Positions 6,843-16,395 of a DNA stretch of 64,000 nt are shown here, piece by piece (position 1 is the first letter of the stretch; each line of letters opens with the position of its first letter). The notes under the pieces are model-generated. The model saw only the letters and a list, made by a program, of their open reading frames with translations. It had not been told where the DNA came from and did not search any database. This DNA is from CALBJU01 sp965247125 (GTDB lineage Bacteria > Bacteroidota > Rhodothermia > Rhodothermales > UBA10348): contig CBDFGO010000003.1 in the NCBI GenBank assembly GCA_965247125.1, forward strand, positions 1,612,001 through 1,676,000, given 5' to 3'. Position numbers and translations under genes: made by a program.

Positions 6843-8697
6843 TCTCGTTCCTGAAGAACAGCACGCCGCCTGAGGCCCCGCCGACAAAAAGATCCAGATC
6901 TCCGTCTGCATCGATATCCGCAAATTCGGGGGCGGAAATAACTTGTACGTCGAGGTCCAGGATTCCCCACTTGACGAATTCTGAGACTTCTGGGGTGCCA
7001 TTGTTCAGATACAGATAAAGCCCGTCCAACTCAGACCCGATGATCATGTCGAAATCGCCGTCGCCATCCAGATCGGCGAACGTCGGAAAACTGCGGCGTC
7101 CAATATCGATGTCGAGATAGGTATCTGAAACCAGTTGAAAATTAGGACTATCGGCGCTGCCTTCGTTGAGCCAGAAGTTCATCGTGCCCGACGCTTCTCC
7201 CACAAACAGGTCCAGATCACCGTCATTGTCGATGTCGACCAGCGCAGGGGAAGAATTTTGGCCGCGGGTAAGAGCAACATAGACGGGATCTACCTCGACC
7301 CAGGAATAGTCGTTCTTGCTCCCATCGTTCCGGAAATAGGCAATTTCCTTGTTCCACTTTCCGATCAGCATATCCAGATCGCCGTCCGCATCGAGGTCAG
7401 CAAGATTGGGATTGTGGTGGTAGGTGTTCGTCAGGTCCATCGTTTCCGTGTACACAAACGAGGGTGAGGTCGCTGTCCCCGTGTTTTCAAACACGAACAT
7501 CAGTGATGTGCGCTGATTCGTGGGCTCGATTTTGTTTGAGACGATCATGTCCAGATCGCCGTCACCATCCAGGTCGGTCAACTTGACGATACTCTCGCTT
7601 CCCACGTCCAGGTCGTAGATGAAACGCATGGTCTGCATCTCGAAGTGCCCTTTGGAGGTCTGCTCCATCAAATAAAGATTGTTTCGGGTGGTTGAATTGG
7701 CGTTGAACGCCCCACCGAGGACGCCAAACACCATATCCAGGTCGCCGTCTGCATCGATATCGATCAACACCGGCGCATTGTAACCACTCGTCTCCACCGG
7801 GTCATTGAGCGGCCAGCTTATCGGTTCACCCCGGAGTGAGGGCGCCCCACAGGACCCCTGATTTCGCACCAACAGAATTCCCGCTTCAAAAAAATCGCCC
7901 CAGAAGAGATCCAGGTCTCCGTCCTGATCCACATCGGCAAAGTTCATCGTATTGGCGCCGTGCAGAGATACGTTCTCCCCCACAATTTCAATGTCTTCCC
8001 AGCGATCCGTGACAAAACGAAATCGGGGGATATTGTTTTGGTCTCTACCGACGGATTCGTAGCGGGTGATCGTGCCCGTTACACGACCGATAAACAGATC
8101 CAAGAGTCCATCACAATCGATGTCGACGATGTGAGGAATGTTCTGGCGATCGGCGAAAATTGGCGTTCCCGTCGCGTCGAGCAGAGTATCGACTGCAACA
8201 ACGAAATTCGGAGCACTTACCGTGCCTTCGTTGCGGTAGTATCGGATGTGACTGAATCGCTCCTCGGTCAACACGTCCATATCACCATCGTTATCCAGAT
8301 CCACCATGCGGTACCACTCTCCCGTATCCAGTCCTCCGTACTCATTTGTCCTCCAGGTAAATTCTGCGTTGGCCGCGGAACCGGTATTCTCGAACTGGAT
8401 GATGCGGCCGGACTCTTCCTGGATGAACATATCCATGTCTCCATCGGAGTCCATGTCAGCAAACTGGGGCCGGGGCACGTTGAATCCTCCCTGGAAAGGG
8501 AGATCGTACATCACGCCAACGCTGTCCTCGATGGTGAAGGGACTTACTTCACGAACATAGTTCGGCGGGAAAGAGGGTGAACTGTCGCTCGCAATATCCG
8601 TGGAAGCGCAGGCGGATAACAGGATGCCGGCGCAAACAACAAAGATCCCACTCAGAAGGGTCGATCGCATAGGTCGTAATGGAGTATGGGTATGCAT
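6838..8697 (-). CDS. FG-GAP/VCBS-repeat surface lipoprotein
   Basis: This 619-residue protein has a lipoprotein signal (hydrophobic helix then LLSAC) and about ten repeats with D-D-D-G-D-D motifs such as DLDGDGDLDM and DIDADGDLDM. Such calcium-binding repeats form a beta-propeller in integrin-like and VCBS proteins of Bacteroidota and relatives. The true start may be the Met ten residues in, just before the basic n-region RSTLLSG. The likely place is the outer membrane surface or periplasm, with an adhesion or polymer-binding role; the ligand cannot be told. The regular codon pattern makes a long spurious open frame on the plus strand inside it. Confidence 0.85.
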   Translation of the reverse strand: MHTHTPLRPMRSTLLSGIFVVCAGILLSACASTDIASDSSPSFPPNYVREVSPFTIEDSVGVMYDLPFQGGFNVPRPQFADMDSDGDMDMFIQEESGRIIQFENTGSAANAEFTWRTNEYGGLDTGEWYRMVDLDNDGDMDVLTEERFSHIRYYRNEGTVSAPNFVVAVDTLLDATGTPIFADRQNIPHIVDIDCDGLLDLFIGRVTGTITRYESVGRDQNNIPRFRFVTDRWEDIEIVGENVSLHGANTMNFADVDQDGDLDLFWGDFFEAGILLVRNQGSCGAPSLRGEPISWPLNDPVETSGYNAPVLIDIDADGDLDMVFGVLGGAFNANSTTRNNLYLMEQTSKGHFEMQTMRFIYDLDVGSESIVKLTDLDGDGDLDMIVSNKIEPTNQRTSLMFVFENTGTATSPSFVYTETMDLTNTYHHNPNLADLDADGDLDMLIGKWNKEIAYFRNDGSKNDYSWVEVDPVYVALTRGQNSSPALVDIDNDGDLDLFVGEASGTMNFWLNEGSADSPNFQLVSDTYLDIDIGRRSFPTFADLDGDGDFDMIIGSELDGLYLYLNNGTPEVSEFVKWGILDLDVQVISAPEFADIDADGDLDLFVGGASGGVLFFRNEN

Positions 8698-8942
8698 GTG
8701 ATCAGAAAAAGAAGTCGAGCCTCCCGATTACGCTCGTACCCGCCCTAAGATGCAGCTCTGAGTCGTGCCGGGACACACTGAATCTCGCAGCTTTTTAAGC
8801 TAGCACATACAACGCTAAAAACTGGGATCTTCACTCAAAATGGGCAGATGTGAACATCCAGTAAATCCCTTCCGCTGCGCGCCTCAGAAGAGAAATGCCC
8901 TTTATCTTCCGTATCCCCTGCAATGCGCGATAACACTGACTT

Positions 8943-9908
8943 ATGATTCTCATTACTGGAGCTTCCGGACAGATTGGTGTTGACCTGGCAGACGTCCTGG
9001 TCGATCGTCACGGTGACAGTCCGGTACTCGTTACCGATCTGCGTATCCCGGAGCTTCAAAGAAGCGGCCGGTCCTACGATGTGCTGGACGTCACGTACAT
9101 GGAGTCCGTCGAGAAAATCATCCAGGCGCACGACGTGCACACCATCTTTCATCTGGCGGGTATTTTATCGGCGACTGGAGAACGGCATCCAGAATTGGCC
9201 TGGAATGTCAACGTGAATGGAGTCAGAAACATCCTGGAAGCCTCCAGACGCTTCGGTTGCAAGGTTTTCTGGCCAAGCTCCATCGCAGTATTCGGCCCGA
9301 CCACTCCCAAAGTCAATACACCGCAGGAGACGGTGACCGAGCCCGGGACCATGTATGGGGCAACCAAGGTCACTGGAGAACTGCTCTGCAAATTTCATGC
9401 GACCCACCACGGGGTTGACGTTCGGTCTGTCCGATTTCCGGGAATCGTCAGCCACTCGGCGCCGCCTGGAGGCGGAACCACTGATTGGGCGGTCGATATG
9501 TTCTTCGAAGCCGTTCGGCACGGTAGATATGAGTGTTTCGTCACGGAAGACACCCGACTTCCCATGATGTACATGCCTGATGCAGTTAAATCCGTGCTCG
9601 ACCTTATGGATGCGCCGGACAGTTCAATTACGGTCAGAACGAGCTACAACATAGCTGCGTTCAGTTTTTCGGCCGGCGAACTCGCTTCGGCACTGAAAAA
9701 GTACCTGCCGGCCTTCGAGTGCACGTACGCACCGGACTACAGGCAGGATATCGCAAATTCATGGCCCGTTTCGATAGATGACGAGCGGGCACGTCGGGAT
9801 TGGCAATGGACTCCAGAATATGATCTGGATGCCACGGTGCAGGACATGCTCCATCAGGTCCGAGAAAAAGTGGCCAAAGAAAGGGCCGATTCGGCCGACA
9901 ATCAGTAA
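8943..9908 (+). CDS. tdh: NAD-dependent L-threonine 3-dehydrogenase, SDR type
   Basis: This 321-residue extended short-chain dehydrogenase/epimerase begins with a Rossmann motif G6-ASG9-QIG12 and has the catalytic Ser-Tyr-Lys set: PSS near residue 112, Y138 and K142 in MYGATK. The closest functional class is the SDR-type threonine dehydrogenase, which oxidises L-threonine to 2-amino-3-ketobutyrate. That assignment rests strongly on the next gene, kbl, starting 18 bp downstream, whose enzyme cleaves this unstable product with CoA. Together they convert threonine to glycine and acetyl-CoA. A nucleotide-sugar epimerase is the alternative, but much less likely here. Confidence 0.88.
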   Translation: MILITGASGQIGVDLADVLVDRHGDSPVLVTDLRIPELQRSGRSYDVLDVTYMESVEKIIQAHDVHTIFHLAGILSATGERHPELAWNVNVNGVRNILEASRRFGCKVFWPSSIAVFGPTTPKVNTPQETVTEPGTMYGATKVTGELLCKFHATHHGVDVRSVRFPGIVSHSAPPGGGTTDWAVDMFFEAVRHGRYECFVTEDTRLPMMYMPDAVKSVLDLMDAPDSSITVRTSYNIAAFSFSAGELASALKKYLPAFECTYAPDYRQDIANSWPVSIDDERARRDWQWTPEYDLDATVQDMLHQVREKVAKERADSADNQ

Positions 9909-9926
9909 CCATTATTCCATTTCGAG

Positions 9927-11120
9927 ATGTTTGATACAGCAAAAGGCCAGTTCCAGGGCATTCTGGATGACATTCAAGAGGCGGGCCTCTACAAGGAGGA
10001 ACGAGTCATTACCTCGCAGCAGGCCGCCGAAATATCGGTGTCCACAGGGGCTACGGTCGTCAATTTTTGTGCGAACAATTACCTCGGATTGGCTAACAAC
10101 GCCGACCTAATTGATGCCGCGAAATCAGGTGTCGAGAAATACGGCTTTGGTCTTTCTTCCGTCCGATTCATCTGTGGCACCCAGGATGTGCACAAGGAAT
10201 TGGAAAGGCGCATCTCGGAATATCTTGGGACCGAGGATACGATTCTGTATGCCGCATGCTTTGACGCAAACGGCGGGCTTTTCGAGACGCTTCTGGACAA
10301 AGATTGCGCCGTCATCTCGGACGCGCTGAATCATGCTTCGATTATCGACGGCATCAGACTTTGCAAGGCCCAGCGATTTCGTTTTTTGCACAGCGATATG
10401 GATGATTTGGAGCGCTGCCTGAAAGAATCCCAGGCTGCAAAGCGCCGCATCATTGCCACAGACGGTGTATTCAGCATGGATGGGGCAATAGCGAAGCTGG
10501 TCGAAATATGCGATCTGGCAGACAAATATGACGCCATGGTTATGGTCGATGAGTGCCACGCAACTGGATTTTTCGGAGCGACAGGAAGGGGCTCCATTGA
10601 ATTCAAGAACGTGATGGGCCGCGTTGACATCATTACCAGCACACTTGGGAAGGCGCTGGGTGGGGCGATGGGAGGCTTCACAACGGGACGAAAGGAAATC
10701 GTCGAGCTGTTGCGACAGCGCTCCCGTCCGTATCTGTTTTCGAATTCCCTGGCGCCCGTCATCGCCCACACCTCCTTGAAAGTGCTGGACATGTTGACCG
10801 AATCCACCGCTCTTCGAGATCGTCTTGAGCTGAATACAACGCAGTTCAGAAATGCCATGAGCGAGGCCGGTTTCGAAATCAAGCCGGGAGTACACCCGAT
10901 CGTACCTATCATGCTATACGAAGCACGTCTTGCTCAGGAAATGGCGGCCGATCTTTTAGAAGAGGGTATATATGTCATCGGATTTTCGTATCCCGTTGTA
11001 CCGCAAGGACAAGCACGCATCCGCGTACAAATCTCTGCAGGTCATACGAGCGCTCAAATCGAGAAATGTGTAGACGCATTCGTCCGCATAGGCCGCAAGC
11101 ACGGTGTGATTTCGGCGTAA
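9927..11120 (+). CDS. kbl: Glycine C-acetyltransferase (2-amino-3-ketobutyrate CoA ligase)
   Basis: This 397-residue PLP enzyme of the alpha-oxoamine synthase family has the expected N-terminal NNYLGLANN, the cofactor-contacting DECHATGFFG near residue 210, and the PLP lysine in TSTLGKALGGAMGG near residue 240. It cleaves 2-amino-3-ketobutyrate with CoA to glycine and acetyl-CoA. It follows tdh by 18 bp and is the last gene before a strong terminator. Length and motifs are complete, so the enzyme should be active. Confidence 0.95.
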   Translation: MFDTAKGQFQGILDDIQEAGLYKEERVITSQQAAEISVSTGATVVNFCANNYLGLANNADLIDAAKSGVEKYGFGLSSVRFICGTQDVHKELERRISEYLGTEDTILYAACFDANGGLFETLLDKDCAVISDALNHASIIDGIRLCKAQRFRFLHSDMDDLERCLKESQAAKRRIIATDGVFSMDGAIAKLVEICDLADKYDAMVMVDECHATGFFGATGRGSIEFKNVMGRVDIITSTLGKALGGAMGGFTTGRKEIVELLRQRSRPYLFSNSLAPVIAHTSLKVLDMLTESTALRDRLELNTTQFRNAMSEAGFEIKPGVHPIVPIMLYEARLAQEMAADLLEEGIYVIGFSYPVVPQGQARIRVQISAGHTSAQIEKCVDAFVRIGRKHGVISA

Positions 11121-11124
11121 AATT

Positions 11125-11157
11125 AGAGAAGCGGGCCGCTGCGCGGCCCGCTTCTCT
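11125..11157. terminator. Strong bidirectional hairpin between kbl and the surface-protein remnant
   Basis: A perfect 15-bp GC-rich stem (11125-11139 with 11143-11157) closes a 3-base loop. It lies between convergent genes, 4 bp after the kbl stop. Confidence 0.85.
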
Positions 11158-11184
11158 TTGTAACTGGCTCCCCCTACCGATGAA

Positions 11185-13611
11185 TTACTTCATCAGTACC
11201 AGCGTTTTCACAGACGTATAGGACCCCGTTTCCATGCGATAGAGGTAGAGACCTGTCACTACTGACGTCCCACTGTCATCACGAGCATCCCAACTTACAC
11301 GGTGTAATCCTGGAGGTAGTGTGCCACTCACCAGGGTGCGAACCACCTGACCGAGGACATTGAACACCTTGATCGAGACGTTGGCCGTTTCGGCCATCTT
11401 GAATTCGATGGTCGTGGTCGGATTGAACGGATTCGGATAATTCTGACCGAGATCGAAGTCCGTAGGAAGGATCTGTTCGGTCGGATCTTCCACCCGCTCA
11501 TCATCATCATCGGTCGCATCGTCCGAGATATCGTCAGCCGGATCGTCCACGGTTTCTATTCCCGTCGAAATCGAGCCTGCGGAAACGAAGGACGCGATAG
11601 ACGAGTACGCAGAAGTAGTTCCATCCGTCGAATTGGAGCGCACGGCCCAGAAATAGGTACCGGCAGCAAGATCAGTCAGACGCAGATTCGCAGAAGTCAG
11701 GCTCTCGTAAAACGTTGCTCCTGAAAGATCGGATTCCGTTCCGAACAGTAAATCATACGTTAGAACAGAGCTCGACTGGGTCGGCAAGAGCCATGAGAGG
11801 GTCGGGTTGGCCGTGGCGACGGTAACCGCACGCGTCGGACTTCCCAATCTCGGCATCACAGCGCTGGCTCCAGGTGCAACCTCGAAGGTTGCAACCGATG
11901 AAAACGAACCATACATGCTTCCACCGTCAATCGAAATTCTAACCTTCCACCAGTACGTGTGTCCTGGAATGAGAGAGGTAACATCGTAATACGGATCTGT
12001 GGTAGTGACGGTTGATGTTACCGACCCGATTGTCGGAAATGTCTCAGCATAACTCCAGGTAACTTCAAACGTCATGGAGCCGGAAGGCAATGTTGCACCA
12101 CTCACATACCAATTGAGCTGAACATCTGTGTCGTAGACGATGAGGCCTCCCACGGGATAGGTCAGTAGAGCCGTAAGCGATGACACTTCTCCTGTTATCG
12201 TGAACGATCCCTGAGAAGCCGCAACGGTCCAATCCGAATCGGAACCGGAAGAATAACTGGCCTTTACGCGCCACGTTACTATGTCACCGTAGTCGAGACC
12301 TGTGATTTCGTACTGGTTTTCAGTGATGCCCGCCACGGTGGTACAAGCACCGCCAAACACCTCGGGATCGAGGCAGTACTCAACTGTGAAGTCAGTAATT
12401 CCGAGTGACGCCCCTTCGACGTACCAGCTCAGAGTCTGATCGAGTGTATACGTGGTTGCATTTCCCGTTGGGAAAGAGACGATTGGAATACCATCGCCAG
12501 CTCCGCCTGCAACGCTGAAATCTTCAACGTCCGAATCGAACGAGCCGTTGGTACCTGTCGTGACGACACACCAGTCATAGGTTGCGCCTGGCTCAAGACC
12601 GCTCACATCTGCCTGGGTGACAGACACAGAGGTAAGTGAGGCACCGCCGGCTTTAACGCCTGTGCAGAGGGTCTCTGCCGCTCCTGCTCGCAGTTTATAC
12701 CATGCTACGAATGTCAGTCCCGTGGCAGCAGAAGCTGTAAACCAGTGGAACGTTGGTGCAGTCGTATAAATTTCGAGAAGGTCGATAGGGTACGATGGGA
12801 AGGAAGCGGAAGCGAATCCGTTACCCTGGATTGAAAACGTTTCGGTGGATGAAGCCGCCGAAGTGTTCGTTCCGTCTGTACTTGTCACAAACCACTCGTA
12901 CGTCTCACCCGCTTCGAGAGGGGTCGTGCAATTTGATGTGTCGTACTGGAGGCCTGAAATACCGCTCACTACGGCGCCCGCAACGCACGCATCACCGCCG
13001 CCGTCGTCCTTGATGGTGAGTTCGAAGGTCAGCACTGCAAATGGTCCGGCCACGTTCCAGGAGAGAGTCGGATCAATATTGTAGATCGTCATCGCATTGA
13101 TGGGATAGGTCAGCGTCGGCACAAGGGCCTTGGTGACCGTCGAGAATTCGGACACATCGGAGAATGAGACCATACGATCGGTTTCATCCAGATCGAAAAT
13201 TTCCTGAGGGACCCAACCCGTCGGAGGAACAGGCCACATCGTTGATGCTCGCCATGAATAAGTAGTCCCCCACAGCAAGGCCGATGACAATTCATCGGTA
13301 TCAAATTCTGTTTCGTCTGCAAATCCATCAGCATCGGCCGTGTCGTCATCGTTTTCCGCATCTCCACCCATTTCGCTTGGCGTGGCACCGTCAAACGAGG
13401 CGGCGTCCTCTTTATCGAGGTCTACACGCCAGTACACATCATCCTGCGCAGGTGAAGCCACGTTCCACTGAAAAACGAAGTCGAGTGTGAAGATCGTAAG
13501 CTCATCATCTGGATAGTTCAGCGTCGGCTCCAACTCTTCAATCGTCGTGAAATACTGTGACACTGCGTGACAGAATGTATGACCGGAGGTAAGTGTAGCA
13601 AGAAGTCTCCA
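11185..13611 (-). pseudogene. C-terminal part of a disrupted giant secreted protein, with T9SS-like sorting domain
   Basis: The longest open reading with a start codon runs from a GTG at 13563 (792 aa), but it has no signal peptide and the frame continues upstream to the IS3 insertion at 13611. It holds about six fibronectin/Ig-like repeats of ~100 residues, each ending in patterns like GxTYxWxVxAS and starting PTLxYPxxxxTIYTxDPTLSW. The C-terminus carries LGQNYPNPFNPTTTIEF followed by a FlgD-like Ig fold ending in VKTLVLMK, the type A sorting signal known from T9SS-like secretion. Removing the IS3 plus one 3-bp duplicate joins it in frame to the fragment at 14885-15011. Without its N-terminus this piece cannot be exported. 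Confidence 0.85.
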
Positions 13612-13698
13612 AGAGATGGTCCTGATTCATCGGACAGTCTGAACAACAAATAAGGTGGAGTCTTGCGATCATATCACCCTCAAGAAAGGATACAAACG

Positions 13699-13986
13699 AT
13701 GAGTCGCAAAAGAAGAAACCACAGCAACACATTCAAAGCGAAAGTAGCGCTGGCGGCGGTCAAAGGAGATCGCACAATGGCTGAGTTGGCAGACCAGTTC
13801 CAGGTTCATCCGAACCAGATTCAGACGTGGAAAAAGAAGCTGATTCAGGACGCTGAAGAGGTCTTTGAAAAAGGGTATTCCAGAAAGCACAACGAGGAGG
13901 GCCAGATCAAGGAGCTTCACGCCAAGATTGGCGAGCTTTCGATGGAGAAGGATTTTTTATCCAAAGCGCTCGGTCGCACCCAGTAG
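13699..13986 (+). CDS. IS3-family transposase OrfA (helix-turn-helix)
   Basis: From the ATG at 13699, preceded by AAGAAAGGA, the 95-residue product starts MSRKRRNHSNTFKAKVALAA, a typical HTH_Tnp_1 domain that binds the element ends (helix-turn-helix about residues 20-50), followed by a leucine-zipper-like coiled coil at ~60-90. It overlaps no host gene. A slippery T TTT TTA at 13953-13959 near its end allows fusion with OrfB. Confidence 0.92.
   Translation: MSRKRRNHSNTFKAKVALAAVKGDRTMAELADQFQVHPNQIQTWKKKLIQDAEEVFEKGYSRKHNEEGQIKELHAKIGELSMEKDFLSKALGRTQ
13953..13959 (+). promoter_or_regulatory. Probable programmed -1 ribosomal frameshift site (T TTT TTA)
   Basis: In the orfA frame the codons read GAT TTT TTA, making a canonical X XXY YYZ slippery heptamer. 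A -1 slip continues openly as FIQSARSHPVGERRQM into orfB, giving the OrfAB transposase expected for IS3 elements. I did not model a downstream stem-loop or pseudoknot. Confidence 0.7.
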
Positions 13987-14000
13987 GTGAGCGCCGCCAA

Positions 14001-14828
14001 ATGATCGACCCAATCCACGACCTCTCCATCAAACGGCAGTGCAATCTGCTGGAGCTGAATCGCTCAACGGCCTACTACAAGCCGGTGGGCGAGAGCAAAG
14101 AGAACCTGGCCGTGATGAAAAAACTGGATGAGCTCTACCTTGAGCGGCCCACGCGAGGATCGCGCACCATGAAGGATGCGCTCGAGGACAGAGGTATTTT
14201 TGTGGGCCGCCATCGAATCCGGCGATTAATGCGTCTGATGGGCCTTATTGCCATTTATCCTAAGAAACGGACCTCGATTCCGGGAAAAGGTCACAAGATT
14301 TATCCGTATCTCTTGCGTAAGCTCAACGTGACGCGGCCCCGGCAGGTTTACGCAAGCGACATCACATTCATTCCGATGAAAAGGGGATTCGTTTACCTGG
14401 TCGCCGTCATCGACTGGTACAGCCGAAAAGTACTCTCACGCCGGATCTCCAATACGATGGACACCGACTTCTGTGTGGAAGCGCTCGAAGAAGCAATCGC
14501 CGTGTATGGAGCGCCAGAGATCTTCAATACGGATCAGGGCAGCCAGTTCACACCCGTGGCCTTTACTGATGTTCTGAAGAATCATGACATCAAAATCTCT
14601 ATGGATGGCAAAGGACGCTGGATGGACAACGTGTTCGTTGAACGTCTGTGGCGTAGCCTGAAATATGAAGAGGTGTACCTTAAAGCCTATGACAGTGTGG
14701 CTGAAGCCCGCAAATCCATTGCTGTATACTTCGACTACTTCAATAACGAAAGGCGACACAGCTCACATGGAAGAAAGACCCCTGATCACGTATTTTTTAA
14801 TCACCAGCCGCTTCAAGAAGCGGCATAA
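14001..14828 (+). CDS. IS3-family transposase OrfB (DDE integrase domain)
   Basis: This 275-residue protein has an HTH_21-like N-terminal region (RPTRGSRTMKDAL, RLMRLMGL) and an rve-type integrase core. The DDE residues are visible: Asp in YASDITFIP, Asp in NTDQGSQF, and Glu in VFVERLWRSLKYEEV. It is probably made as an OrfAB fusion by the frameshift upstream; the ATG at 14001 could also give free OrfB. All catalytic parts are intact, so the element may still be mobile. Confidence 0.95.
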   Translation: MIDPIHDLSIKRQCNLLELNRSTAYYKPVGESKENLAVMKKLDELYLERPTRGSRTMKDALEDRGIFVGRHRIRRLMRLMGLIAIYPKKRTSIPGKGHKIYPYLLRKLNVTRPRQVYASDITFIPMKRGFVYLVAVIDWYSRKVLSRRISNTMDTDFCVEALEEAIAVYGAPEIFNTDQGSQFTPVAFTDVLKNHDIKISMDGKGRWMDNVFVERLWRSLKYEEVYLKAYDSVAEARKSIAVYFDYFNNERRHSSHGRKTPDHVFFNHQPLQEAA

Positions 14829-14884
14829 TCAATCCGCAAGATTCCACCTAAGACCCTGTCCAGTTTTATAGGACCATCTCTCCA

Positions 14885-15011
14885 GTAGTACGTGGTGTCG
14901 TTCAGGAGAGGAATTCCATCGTCCTGTGGCTGATTATCGATGTCGGTTATGTAGTGATCGTCGGACCCCGTTGCCAGGTATAAAGCCGTAGCCCCGTCCT
15001 CCTGAGAGTAG
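14885..15011 (-). pseudogene. Short remnant of the giant surface-protein gene trapped between two IS elements
   Basis: About 42 codons (SQEDGATALYLATGSDDHYI... ending DTTYYW) lie between the IS3 and IS256 elements. The ending NDTTYYW is the start of the recurring TYYWRV strand of the Ig-like repeats, and it continues in frame into the 11185-13611 fragment once the IS3 is removed. It has no start codon of its own. Confidence 0.8.
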
Positions 15012-16395
15012 GAGCTATGCCCAAAAGTTGTGTATGGAAGGTTTAGGCAGCGTGTCGTTCTGATGTAATTCCGTCGGTGAATTTGATTCCTTTTTTTACA
15101 AGTTGCAATAGGTGCGGTGCATTCAGTTTCCTCCACTTCTTCTGAGCCTCTTTACATAGACGGAAGGCCATTGCAAGAGCTGTTTCTCGGCTCAGACATC
15201 CCCTCGTTTTGGCGGTCCTGAGGCGCACGGTCGCGAACGTAGATTCGATCGGATTTGTGCTCCGAAGATGGATCCAGTGTTCTGCCGGAAAGTCATAAAA
15301 AGCGAGCAGTTCTTCTCGGTCTTTCACCAGAATCTCTGCTGCTTTCGGATACTTTTGCTGGTAGGCTTTGATGAAAAACAGAAGGGCGCTCTCTGCCTGC
15401 TTTTTTGTTTCTGCTGTATAGATCTGCGTGAGGTGACCTTTTGCCTTCTTCTGAACGGACTTGGGCAGGCGGTTGAGCACATTTGCTGTCTTGTGCACCC
15501 AACAGCGTGCGGCTCGCGTCTCGGGATAAACTTCTGCGAGAGCACTCCAGAATCCCATGGCTCCATCGGCAACAGCCAGCTTCGGTCCTTGATCCAGCCC
15601 GCGGTGCCTCAGCTCCAGGAGCAACTCTCGCCACGACTGCTTGCTCTCGCGAAAGCCGTCCTCGAGTGCTATAAGCTCCTTCCTTCCATCGGCCGTAGCG
15701 CCGATCACGACCAGCAGACACAGTTTCTGTTTATCCATGCGTACGTTTACGTGAATACCGTCGGCCCAGAAATAGACGTAGTGCTTCTCCTTCAGGCTCC
15801 GCTTTTGCCAGTCTTCGTGCTCCCTTGTCCAAAGCGTCTTCAGGCGCGCAATCGTCGAGGAGGTCAGCCCTGGGGCATCAGGACCAACAAGGGCCGAGAG
15901 CGCTGCCTCAAAGCCGCCCGTTGAAACTCCCTTCAGGTACAACCATGGAATGAGAGCCTCAAGCGAGCGGCTCTTGCGGAGGTAGGCTGGTAGTATCGAG
16001 CTGCGGAAACCGATTCTATCCTCACCCCGACCCGTACGGTCGCGTATGCGGGGCATCTTTACAGCGACCTCCCCGATACCAGTCAAAATCTTCCTCTCTG
16101 GCAGATATCCATTGCGAACGATGCGGTGGCGATTCTCTTCGTCGCGCAGGAACTGGTAGCGCTGGCAGAAAGCTTCAACCTCGGCCTCAACGGCTGTGGC
16201 CAGCATCTTTGCGGCCCCTGTTCGCAATACTTCTGTCAACACATCCTCTGTGCTATTGTAGTTCTCGTTCTCGTGTGCGTTATTCGTCTTCATGGGCGGT
16301 GTATCCTCCAATCTTCGGATTGACAATGACGTAATCATCATCAGGATACGCCGCCTATACCTTTTTCACCCGTACACAACTTTCGGGGTTAACTC
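15012..16395 (-). mobile_element. IS256-family insertion sequence, copy A (1,384 bp)
   Basis: The ends form a ~26-bp imperfect inverted repeat (15012-15037 and 16370-16395) sharing AAAGTTGTGTA. The element is the same as copy B at 23375-24758 except for one base that I noticed (16000 G versus 24363 A, a synonymous Ser codon). Unlike copy B it has no recognisable 8-9 bp target duplication: the flanks are TGAGAGTAG and GAAGAGACT. This points to a later deletion or recombination at this copy. Confidence 0.92.
15043..16293 (-). CDS. IS256-family (mutator-type) transposase, copy A
   Basis: Translation from the ATG at 16293, with GGAGG ten bases before it, gives a 416-residue transposase; an earlier in-frame ATG at 16341 would add 16 residues. 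The DDE residues are apparent: Asp in YFWADGIHV, Asp in AVADGAMGFW, and Glu in STNPIESTFATVR. The protein is identical to that of copy B, so the two elements separated very recently and either could supply transposase. Confidence 0.95.
   Translation of the reverse strand: MKTNNAHENENYNSTEDVLTEVLRTGAAKMLATAVEAEVEAFCQRYQFLRDEENRHRIVRNGYLPERKILTGIGEVAVKMPRIRDRTGRGEDRIGFRSSILPAYLRKSRSLEALIPWLYLKGVSTGGFEAALSALVGPDAPGLTSSTIARLKTLWTREHEDWQKRSLKEKHYVYFWADGIHVNVRMDKQKLCLLVVIGATADGRKELIALEDGFRESKQSWRELLLELRHRGLDQGPKLAVADGAMGFWSALAEVYPETRAARCWVHKTANVLNRLPKSVQKKAKGHLTQIYTAETKKQAESALLFFIKAYQQKYPKAAEILVKDREELLAFYDFPAEHWIHLRSTNPIESTFATVRLRTAKTRGCLSRETALAMAFRLCKEAQKKWRKLNAPHLLQLVKKGIKFTDGITSERHAA

Larger units (their letters stand above)
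13612..14881 (+). mobile_element. IS3-family insertion sequence, complete (1,270 bp)
   Basis: Both ends carry the inverted repeat AGAGATGGTCCT with further imperfect matching inward (GGACAG). The flanks show a 3-bp target duplication CCA (13609-13611 and 14882-14884). Inside are orfA and orfB in the usual -1 arrangement. It interrupts the large surface-protein gene; deleting 1,273 bp restores the reading frame exactly, giving YYWRLLATLTSG across the junction. Confidence 0.93.

Noticed and set aside
7960..8580. 206-codon plus-strand open frame
   Set aside because: It lies antisense to the FG-GAP repeats; the regular GAT/GAC codons of those repeats open the reverse frame. No start context or family resemblance.
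10125..10895. 256-codon minus-strand open frame
   Set aside because: Antisense to kbl, which is a complete well-conserved enzyme; treated as a shadow.
15268..15924. 218-codon plus-strand open frame within IS256 copy A (and its twin at 23631-24287)
   Set aside because: Antisense shadow of the transposase gene; its identity in both copies only reflects the duplicated element.
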